Assembly (NCBI GenBank): GCA_011088145.1
Contig: JAALKG010000005.1
Coordinates: 1 to 42,387, forward strand
Reading direction: 5' to 3'
Source of the DNA: Cyanobacteria bacterium MH1_Bin12
Lineage (GTDB): Bacteria; Cyanobacteriota; Cyanobacteriia; Cyanobacteriales; Cyanobacteriaceae
Length of the DNA stretch: 42,387 bases
Shown: positions 36,304 through 42,387 of the stretch, piece by piece
Position numbering within the stretch: the stretch's first letter is position 1
How the letters are laid out: each line of letters begins with the position of its first letter
The notes under the pieces: generated by a model
The model's database searches: none
Told to the model about the DNA's origin: nothing
The model's input: the letters and a program-made list of their open reading frames with translations, nothing else
Translations under genes and position numbers: made by a program

Positions 36304-36675
36304 AACAAGGCAATCATAAATAAGATGTCTAATGTGAATTGATTATTGAAGCTATTTTAATTTCTATATATAGACATCTCCAAAAATTGAAAACCTAATT
36401 GTAGTAAAAGTTTAAACCTAATTTATGCAAGCGATCGTCAAAAGCTTAAATGTCCGCTGTTCGTCATATGGCAAAGGACAAAGGTTAAAATCTGGACATA
36501 GCATAGCAATACTTTTAGAAATTATCAATGTCCTAATTAACTCGTTCTCTGCTATATTCTTGCTAATGTAATTTCAGAGAAAAAAATAGAGATTAAAATC
36601 TATAGTATGTCGTCTAAAAAAAGTTGATATATATATAATATAGAATTTATTTCTATTTTCGATAGGTCTATTAAA
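36304..36675. other. Spacer, no recognised gene
   Basis: AT-rich spacer between two gene ends. An inverted pair AGATGTCT...TAGACATCT (about 36324-36380) could be a terminator. No coding frame beyond short ones is seen. Confidence 0.35.
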
Positions 36676-37461
36676 TCACATAATTAAGTTTAATAAATCA
36701 GGACAATATCTTTTTAATAAATGAAGAATTAATGCTTGTTTATCAGGAAAAATAGATAGTTTATTTTTAATAATTCCTTTAATGATCGATCGAATTACAT
36801 CATCAGGATTCGTTGCTAAATTTTCGGGAAAACCATCGTAATTCTGAGCTAATGTACCATAACCCTTTGATTTTATAATAGGAGTACGACTAAAGAATGG
36901 ATATACAGCAGTAACTTTTACATGATAAGGCTTTGCCTCCTGATAAAGAGCTTCACTGAAACCTCTTAATCCAAATTTACTCGTGTCATAATGAGCCATT
37001 CCCGCTGTGGAAACCCAACCTGCTAGGGATGATATATTTACTATATGACCTTGTTGACGATGGATCATATCTTTGATCAATAATGTCGTTAATCGCATTG
37101 GTGACAAGAGATTAACTTGCATCAATTTTTCCCATTCATCTGTTGGTACTTCATCCATACGCCCATACAAACCAATACCGGCATTATTAATTAAAATATC
37201 AACGTCAATATTAAGAGCTTTAACTTTCTGATCAAGATTATTGCATCCTTGAATATTAGATAAATCTTCCCCAAAACAAGCGATAATTTCTCCAGTGATT
37301 ATTTTCTGTTTGATAGTCATTGCTTGAGCAGATAATTCTTGTTCATCAATATCGGTAAGAATTAAACGGCTACCCGCTTGCAATAATTGTCGGGTAAATT
37401 CTCTGCCAAAACCACCATTGGCTCCCGTAATTAAAATAACAGCATTTGATAATTTAGTCAT
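36676..37461 (-). CDS. Short-chain dehydrogenase/reductase
   Basis: A classical SDR of 261 residues. The NAD(P)-binding motif is TGANGGFGR (about residues 12-20), the structural motif is NNAG in DILINNAGIGLYGR, the catalytic Ser is in IVNISSLAGW, and the YxxxK pair is in MAHYDTSKFGLRGFSEAL. Substrate is unknown; the VTAVYPFFSRTPI and IFPDKQALILHLLKRY features fit lipid- or sterol-like SDRs near the membrane. It ends in TGA, and the same frame continues 25 codons to TAG. The SLOG gene lies 26 bases upstream on the same strand, so both may form a unit. Confidence 0.88.
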   Translation of the reverse strand: MTKLSNAVILITGANGGFGREFTRQLLQAGSRLILTDIDEQELSAQAMTIKQKIITGEIIACFGEDLSNIQGCNNLDQKVKALNIDVDILINNAGIGLYGRMDEVPTDEWEKLMQVNLLSPMRLTTLLIKDMIHRQQGHIVNISSLAGWVSTAGMAHYDTSKFGLRGFSEALYQEAKPYHVKVTAVYPFFSRTPIIKSKGYGTLAQNYDGFPENLATNPDDVIRSIIKGIIKNKLSIFPDKQALILHLLKRYCPDLLNLIM

Positions 37462-37487
37462 TCCAAGCTAATTATAAATTCTAAATT

Positions 37488-37964
37488 TTATAAAAGTCTT
37501 ATTAATTCAATCACTTTAGCAATTGATCGATAACTATAGTCATCACAGTGCTTAACCTGACTTAATCTACAACCTGCCACATTCAGGATTTTAATATTAT
37601 AATCATTGATAAATTTTACAATTAAAGCAGAGCTTTTTTCGATCGCAATCTCGGTGGCATCAATTAATTTATAAGGTTGATTCTTTTCAAGACAATAAAA
37701 TAAAGTTTGTTGAGTACCACCTTTTAAATATTCAAAATAAATAATGACAGTACCATCACTTTGTTCAATGTTTTTGAGAGTCCGGGATAAATAATTATTA
37801 TCGGATAACTCTACTAAAGGATATTTGGTCGGAATAATACCATCTTCAGCCAATCTTCCTTGAGGACAATAACTACCACAAGGAAAATTATAATCTAAAG
37901 CCGCAGATAATGCTCCGCGATCGACACCTGTTTGTCCTCCAGAAATAATTTGTTTTAAGGTCAT
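37488..37964 (-). CDS. SLOG-family putative molybdenum carrier protein (cpYpsA-like)
   Basis: A 158-residue Rossmann-like protein of the PF12694 type. The N-terminal nucleotide-binding motif IISGGQTGVDRGALSAAL and the following GSYCPQGRLAEDG are diagnostic; ELSDNNYLSRTLKNIEQSDGTVII and KILNVAGCRLSQ continue the fold. It has been named a molybdenum cofactor carrier but is related to YpsA/LOG nucleotide-binding proteins, so the function is uncertain. It precedes the SDR gene on the same strand. Confidence 0.85.
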   Translation of the reverse strand: MTLKQIISGGQTGVDRGALSAALDYNFPCGSYCPQGRLAEDGIIPTKYPLVELSDNNYLSRTLKNIEQSDGTVIIYFEYLKGGTQQTLFYCLEKNQPYKLIDATEIAIEKSSALIVKFINDYNIKILNVAGCRLSQVKHCDDYSYRSIAKVIELIRLL

Positions 37965-38042
37965 TATTTTTGAGCAATATAATTGTCAATTAATTTTCTT
38001 TCCAGTATGCTAGAGTCTGTGTATTTTGCAAGAAAAAGTTAG

Positions 38043-38519
38043 ATGGGTATTACTCTTAAAGTTAACCAAGATCAAATTCATCAATTAGATTTATCCCCTG
38101 TTATTTCAACTATCCAAGAATTAGAACAACGAGGAGAAATAACAACTTTAGAACAACAGCTTGTTTTTAAGATTGATTATCCTCGCCCAGAAAATGATCC
38201 TCGTGAGTTATCAGAAATACCAGAAATTAGATTGTGGTTTATTGCCTTAGATAGTTATTATCCTTGGTTACCTTTTTGTCTTAATTGGCGAGAAGGAGAG
38301 TTAGCTCGATATACAGCAATGCTTGTACCTCATCAATTTAATCGAAGTGAAGGGATTCAGTATAATAGCGAAGCCTTAGATATTTTTATTATGCATAAAA
38401 CCTTTGTTCTCAATAACTGGTTAAAGCAACAAAATATCAAAAGTAATTCACGTCTCAAAGCTATGGCACAAATTTTTGGTTATGACTTAGATGATACTTT
38501 TTTTCAATTATTACCTTAA
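38043..38519 (+). CDS. CRR6-like protein (NDH-1 complex assembly)
   Basis: A 158-residue protein with the CRR6/DUF1817 pattern: RELSEIPEIRLWFIALDSYYPWLPFCLNW, then GELARYTAMLVPHQFNRSEGIQYN, ALDIFIMHKTFVL and RLKAMAQIFGYDLDD. In plants CRR6 is needed for chloroplast NDH complex assembly, and in cyanobacteria for NdhI maturation. It is soluble. No neighbouring ndh genes are present. The start follows a 17-base sequence also found near 2018. Confidence 0.83.
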   Translation: MGITLKVNQDQIHQLDLSPVISTIQELEQRGEITTLEQQLVFKIDYPRPENDPRELSEIPEIRLWFIALDSYYPWLPFCLNWREGELARYTAMLVPHQFNRSEGIQYNSEALDIFIMHKTFVLNNWLKQQNIKSNSRLKAMAQIFGYDLDDTFFQLLP

Positions 38520-38804
38520 AAAAATCGAGATATTTTCATCACATATTTATACGTATGATGGGAATTAAACAAAAGGCAAAAGGGAAATAATAAAAGTTGT
38601 TGAGCTCAAAGTAATCTTTTTTATCTATCAGTATTAGAGAGTTTGCAACACTTTTGATGATCATCTTTGTCTTGGTAGATGATTGGTTTTAAACACAAAA
38701 AGGAGAAATTAGATATAAATCACCAAGAATAAAAATAATTGATCTTTAAAATAGTAAATCAATGATTATAAAATCAATTTATATTAAGAAATATAAAGGC
38801 AATT
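38520..38804. other. Spacer upstream of hslO
   Basis: AT-rich leader region of hslO between CRR6 and the chaperone gene. I see no coding frame; the hslO promoter is presumably here. Confidence 0.35.
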
Positions 38805-39695
38805 ATGGCAGATCAATTAATTAGAGCAACCGCCGCCAATGGTGGTATTAGGGCAGTAGGAGTTATTACGACTAAAGCGGTACAAGAAGCACGTACAAAA
38901 CATAGACTTTCTTATGTGGCAACGGCTGCCTTAGGAAGGGCTATGTCTGCGGGTTTGTTACTTGTTTCTAGTATGAAAAAACAGGGTTCACGAGTTAACC
39001 TCAAAATCAAGGGAAATGGTCCTTTACGTGGTTTGTTGGTAGATGCGGGTTTAGATGGTAGTGTGAGAGGGTATGTTGGAAATCCTGCGATCGAATTACC
39101 ACCAAACAAAAAAGGTAAGTTAGATGTAGGTGGTGCAGTAGGAAAAGAAGGATTTTTATACGTTGTTCGTGATATCGGCTATGGTTATCCTTATTCAAGC
39201 ACAGTAGAATTAATCTCAGGAGAAGTGGGTGATGATATTACTCATTATTTAGCAACATCTGAACAGACTCCTTCGGCTTTATTAGTAGGGGTATTTGTAG
39301 GAAAAGAAGGAGTAGTTGCTTCGGGAGGTATTTTATTGCAAGTACTACCTAAGGCAGCAGAAGATCCAACTTTAGTCGAAACTTTAGAATCCCGTGTTAG
39401 TCAATTAGAAGGCTTTACTCCTTTATTACGTCCAGGTAAAAGTCTCCATGATATTTTTACCGATTTATTGGGAGATTTTGGTTTACATATTTTCCCTGAA
39501 GTGCAAATGGTACGTTTTAATTGTAGTTGTACTTTCGATCGAATGTTAGGAGCATTGAAATTATTAGGAGTCTCAGAATTAGAAGATATGATTATCAAAG
39601 ATGGCGGAGCAGAAGCAACCTGTCAATTTTGTAATGAAGTCTATCATGCAGATGTCGAACATTTGAATCGATTAATTAAAGATTTACAAGCATAG
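38805..39695 (+). CDS. hslO: Redox-regulated chaperone Hsp33
   Basis: Hsp33 is a cytosolic holdase switched on by oxidation. The substrate-binding core (about residues 1-230) has the conserved MADQLIRATAANGGIRAVGVITT and MSAGLLLVSSMKKQGSRVNLKIKGNGPLRG. The C-terminal redox switch has the four zinc-binding Cys as C-x-C in RFNCSCTFDR and C-x-x-C in ATCQFCNEVY. Length of 296 is normal. It has its own upstream spacer, and dapL follows on the same strand 275 bases later. Confidence 0.96.
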   Translation: MADQLIRATAANGGIRAVGVITTKAVQEARTKHRLSYVATAALGRAMSAGLLLVSSMKKQGSRVNLKIKGNGPLRGLLVDAGLDGSVRGYVGNPAIELPPNKKGKLDVGGAVGKEGFLYVVRDIGYGYPYSSTVELISGEVGDDITHYLATSEQTPSALLVGVFVGKEGVVASGGILLQVLPKAAEDPTLVETLESRVSQLEGFTPLLRPGKSLHDIFTDLLGDFGLHIFPEVQMVRFNCSCTFDRMLGALKLLGVSELEDMIIKDGGAEATCQFCNEVYHADVEHLNRLIKDLQA

Positions 39696-39976
39696 AAAAA
39701 CAGATATTCAATTTCATCGAAGATAACAAAAGTTCAAAGGCAAAGAATATTTAGCGATCAGCCATCGCCTTGGACTTTCACCAAAGATTTTTCTTTTGTA
39801 AATCAACAGGAGGTTTTAAGCCAAATTTTTTATTTTTTCGATAAGGATCACAACTTCTTATCCTTATCATCCATAAAAATCTCAGAAATATCGATAATTT
39901 GACTGTAATTAAAGTTGGGTTTACTGTTTACGGATAATGATAAACTTAAACAAAATAAGCTTTACATTGATTGATA

Positions 39977-41215
39977 ATGGCGAGAATTAACGATAATTAT
40001 TTAAAACTAAAGGCAGGTTATTTATTCCCTGAAATTGCTAGACGAGTTAATGCCTTTGCTCAAGAAAATCCTGATGCCAATATTATTAAACTAGGTATTG
40101 GTGACGTTACCGAACCCTTACCTCAAGCCTGCAGAGATGCAATGACAAATGCGATCGCAGACATGGCTGATAGATCTAGTTTTAAAGGCTATGGTCCAGA
40201 ACAAGGTTATCTTTGGTTAAGAGAAAAAATAGCCGTAAATGATTTCCAAAGTCGTGGCTGTGCTATATCCCCTGATGAAATCTTTATTTCCGACGGTTCT
40301 AAGTGTGATTGTGGTAATATTCTCGATATTTTTGGCAAAGATAACAAAATTGCTGTTACCGATCCTGTTTACCCTGTTTATGTAGATACAAATGTTATGG
40401 CAGGTCACACTGGTGAGGCTAATGACAAGGGCGAATACGAAGGTTTAGTTTATTTACCCATCAGTGCCAATAACGATTTGACCGCCCAATTGCCCACAGA
40501 ATCAGTAGATTTAATCTACCTTTGTTTCCCCAATAATCCCACAGGTGCCACTGCAACAAAGGAATATTTGGAGTCATGGGTGAATTATGCTCAAAAGAAT
40601 GATGCTATTATTCTTTTTGATGCGGCTTATGAAGCTTTTATCACTGATACTAGCTTACCTCATTCTATCTATGAAATTGAAGGTGCCAGAGAATGTGCGA
40701 TCGAATTTCGCTCTTTTTCTAAAAATGCAGGATTCACAGGTACTCGTTGTGCCTTAACTGTAGTCCCTAAAACCTTAAAAGGTAAAGCCAGTGATGGTAG
40801 TGAAGTGGAATTATGGAAATTATGGAACCGTCGTCAATCCACTAAATTTAACGGTGTTTCCTATATTGTCCAAAGAGGTGCCGAAGCAGTTTATTCAGAT
40901 GCAGGAAAAGCCCAGATTAATGAGTTAGTCAGTTTTTACCTCGAAAATGCCCAAATCATTCGTGAAGAACTCACCAAAGCAGGTTTAACAGTCTATGGTG
41001 GAGTTAATGCACCTTACGTGTGGGTAAAAACCCCTGAGGGTTTATCTAGTTGGGATTTCTTTGACAAACTGCTTCACCACGTTAACATAGTTGGAACTCC
41101 TGGTTCAGGTTTTGGTGCAGCAGGAGAAGGTTATTTCCGTTTAAGTGCTTTTAACAGTCGTGATAATGTTATTGAAGCTATGAAACGCATTACCACGAAT
41201 ATGAATTTTAATTAA
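39977..41215 (+). CDS. dapL: LL-diaminopimelate aminotransferase
   Basis: DapL is a PLP enzyme converting tetrahydrodipicolinate directly to LL-diaminopimelate for lysine and peptidoglycan synthesis, the route used by cyanobacteria and plants. Visible elements are [43 protein letters not shown], the cofactor region [19 protein letters not shown], and the PLP lysine in [14 protein letters not shown]. The C-terminal substrate loop is [22 protein letters not shown] prefer ATG 39977 (MARIND), two codons inside the TTG of the track. A 9-bp hairpin GATAAGGAT/ATCCTTATC lies upstream at 39840-39868. Confidence 0.96.
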   Translation: MARINDNYLKLKAGYLFPEIARRVNAFAQENPDANIIKLGIGDVTEPLPQACRDAMTNAIADMADRSSFKGYGPEQGYLWLREKIAVNDFQSRGCAISPDEIFISDGSKCDCGNILDIFGKDNKIAVTDPVYPVYVDTNVMAGHTGEANDKGEYEGLVYLPISANNDLTAQLPTESVDLIYLCFPNNPTGATATKEYLESWVNYAQKNDAIILFDAAYEAFITDTSLPHSIYEIEGARECAIEFRSFSKNAGFTGTRCALTVVPKTLKGKASDGSEVELWKLWNRRQSTKFNGVSYIVQRGAEAVYSDAGKAQINELVSFYLENAQIIREELTKAGLTVYGGVNAPYVWVKTPEGLSSWDFFDKLLHHVNIVGTPGSGFGAAGEGYFRLSAFNSRDNVIEAMKRITTNMNFN

Positions 41216-41227
41216 TTCTTTCTAAGA

Positions 41228-41406
41228 TAGGGTGCGACCTCATTCTAATGTTTAAAGAAAAGCCATGAATATTTTGTTCTATAAGGCATTTATCAATCTA
41301 TCAAATAAGACAAGACTTTAGTTGATTTTATGTTTCAATATTCTGTAAAAGCCTCTTAAATATTCGATCATAGCTCTCTATGTATCGAGTAGAGGTCTGC
41401 ACCCTA
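41228..41406. mobile_element. MITE with inverted ends flanked by TA
   Basis: GGGTGCGACCTC (41230-41241) is matched by the inverse GAGGTCTGCACCC (41392-41404) with a single-base difference, and both ends are bordered by TA. The 179-bp unit has no coding frame and fits a non-autonomous IS630/Tc1-type element. It lies in the 41216-41599 spacer between dapL and the broken multicopper oxidase gene. Confidence 0.6.
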
Positions 41407-41599
41407 TGGTGGTTACAAATCATCATACCCTTAATATTTAGTTGTTCAACAACAACTACCTAATTGTTATTCACAATTTTGTGAGAAAGTTTAACTGTAA
41501 TTTCATGGTGATTTCATTTTTGAGAATTATCCTAAGAGTAAAAGCATTTTGCGATCGTCTTTAGAAGTATATTGAATCATAAAAATAGGATCGAAAACT

Positions 41600-42033
41600 A
41601 TGAAAAAAATCGATCTTCGTAAACTTTTAGCCCTTGCCATAGCTACCACAGGAGGAATAGTCGCTACTCACTTATGGCAAAAATGCAAAACCATGGATAT
41701 CTCTTGGGCAAACCCTTCCAATGGTAAAACTAAGGTTTATTGGAACAAAAATGGTTTGTTAGAAGTTGATTTAACTGATGTCTATAGGCCTGTAACTATA
41801 GACAATGAAACATTTTATTTATTAACTTACAACGATCAAATTCGGGCATCTCGCTTAGAAGCCAAAGCAGGAGATAAAGTTAAAATTAAATTTACAAATA
41901 AACTCAGATAACCAACCAACTTATATTGTCATGGCTTACATATTTCTCCTCAAGGCAAAGCAGATAACATTTTTTTGAAAATAAAGCCCAACCAAACCGA
42001 AATTCATAACTCACCATTCTCTCGTTTTATAAC
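41600..42033 (+). pseudogene. Multicopper oxidase, N-terminal fragment with a TAA stop, cut by an IS element
   Basis: The first 103 residues read as the N-terminus of a secreted multicopper oxidase: a signal-like helix (LLALAIATTGGIVATHLW), then KTKVYWNKNGLLEVDLTD, TFYLLTYNDQIRASRLEAKAGDKVKIKFTNKLR. TAA at 41909-41911 falls exactly inside the motif that relatives continue as ...QPTNLHYHGLH. The same frame goes on after the stop as PTNLYCHGLHISPQGKADNIFLKIKPN, containing a type 2/3 copper His motif (CHGLH, where one His has become Cys). A CAA to TAA change explains the stop. The coding similarity fades after about 42010, and an IS630-type element begins at 42034. The gene is dead. Confidence 0.85.
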
Positions 42034-42387
42034 TAGTGGTCTGTCAAAGCAATTATGTCGGATAATAAGAAAAGTAAATAAGCTAACTCCCCATAAATAA
42101 TCAATGCCAGCCAAACGATATATTGTCTCATTAACAGCAGAAGAAAGAATAGCTCTGAAAACACTAACCACAACAGGTAAAGCTTCTGCTCAAAAAATCA
42201 ATCATGCTCAGATTTTACTTCAAGCAGATGTCAATCAAGCAAAAGGAGGTTATACTGATCAAAAAATCAGTGAAGCATTAAATATAAGTACCAGAACGAT
42301 AGAGAGAGTAAGACAGAGATTTGTGGAAGAATGTCTAGAGAATGCCCTTCACCCTCGCCCGAAAAAGTCATTAAAGCTGAAAAAAAT
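42034..42387 (+). mobile_element. IS630-type insertion sequence, left end and partial transposase
   Basis: The element begins at TA-GTGGTCTGTCAAAGC (42034 onward), directly after the broken multicopper oxidase, and carries a transposase N-terminus. IS630-family elements insert at TA, as here. The right end is beyond the window. Confidence 0.75.
42104..42387 (+). CDS. IS630-family transposase, partial (N-terminus)
   Basis: The open frame from ATG 42104 to the window end reads MPAKRYIVSLTAEERIALKT, then QKINHAQILLQADVNQ, KISEALNISTRTIERVRQRFVEECLENAL. This is the helix-turn-helix DNA-binding region of IS630-family transposases, which sits before the DDE catalytic domain. The catalytic part is beyond the window. 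It is not in the ORF track because it runs off the end. It probably drives the element that interrupted the multicopper oxidase. Confidence 0.85.
   Translation, partial: MPAKRYIVSLTAEERIALKTLTTTGKASAQKINHAQILLQADVNQAKGGYTDQKISEALNISTRTIERVRQRFVEECLENALHPRPKKSLKLKK

Noticed and set aside
39840-39868. Hairpin upstream of dapL as a terminator or riboswitch
   Set aside because: The T-run precedes rather than follows the stem on the plus strand, and no known riboswitch core is visible.
1-42387. Firm claim that the genome uses TGA as Trp
   Set aside because: TGG dominates in conserved genes, two other genes are broken by TAA/TAG, and the permease site usually has Leu. The evidence supports a question, not a conclusion.
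1-42387. CRISPR arrays, tRNA or rRNA genes
   Set aside because: I saw no regularly spaced repeats and no tRNA-like T-arm or cloverleaf; the only tRNA-like stretch (GTTCGAGTC near 11775) belongs to the SRP RNA helix.

Overview
This window comes from a low-GC cyanobacterial chromosome. It carries about ten HIP1 octamers (GCGATCGC), a plastocyanin gene, a PSI accumulation factor, CRR6 (NDH assembly), an SLH/OprB iron-uptake porin, GuaB3 and LL-diaminopimelate aminotransferase. The gene set and AT-richness resemble unicellular Geminocystis/Cyanobacterium-type genomes (inference). Genes are mostly single units on both strands with AT-rich spacers and no large operons.

Layout. 0-6.6 kb: right end of an IS200/IS605 element, carA, a DUF4346 gene, an antitoxin remnant, an ADP-ribosylglycohydrolase-like gene, a group 2 sigma factor, a class A beta-lactamase-fold hydrolase and trmJ. 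6.7-9.3 kb: a Hanks-type Ser/Thr kinase with two in-frame TGA codons, then a small gene broken by TAG and TAA. 9.3-12.3 kb: divergent PSI accumulation factor and J-domain genes, DUF3143, a RelE/ParE-type toxin-antitoxin pair, the SRP RNA and petE. 12.7-15.8 kb: iron-uptake porin with a Fur-box-like site, yidD, an NlpC/P60 peptidase. 15.9-18.6 kb: DUF2256 with an ACG codon at the start position, an ABC permease broken by one TGA, and an HD-domain gene broken by two or three TGAs. 18.7-24.1 kb: a TA-flanked MITE, a 1438-residue secreted adhesin-like protein and a second inverted-repeat element. 24.1-29 kb: small secreted protein, TPR protein, murC, murB, OmpR-type regulator. 29.2-36.3 kb: solute-binding lipoprotein, coiled-coil protein, CobT-like phosphoribosyltransferase, a PEP-CTERM gene with no visible signal peptide, GuaB3, SRPBCC protein, RluE. 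36.6-42.4 kb: SDR, SLOG protein, CRR6, hslO, dapL, a second TA-flanked MITE, and a multicopper oxidase gene with a TAA stop, cut by an IS630-type element that runs off the end.

The most notable pattern is nonsense codons without frameshifts. Three long genes (kinase, HD protein, permease) stay in frame from start to a TAA/TAG stop apart from TGA codons. Of roughly 36 intact genes, about 25 end in TAA, 7 in TAG and only 4 in TGA, and two of those four TGAs are directly followed by a second stop. This fits either leaky or reassigned UGA, or recent loss of genes by point mutation. Two other genes are broken by TAG/TAA, which favours decay at least in part. The window alone cannot decide.

Mobile DNA is frequent: the IS605-type end, an IS630 copy, two or three MITE-like elements, a dispersed CCCCCTAAATCCCCC repeat and heptamer repeats in spacers.
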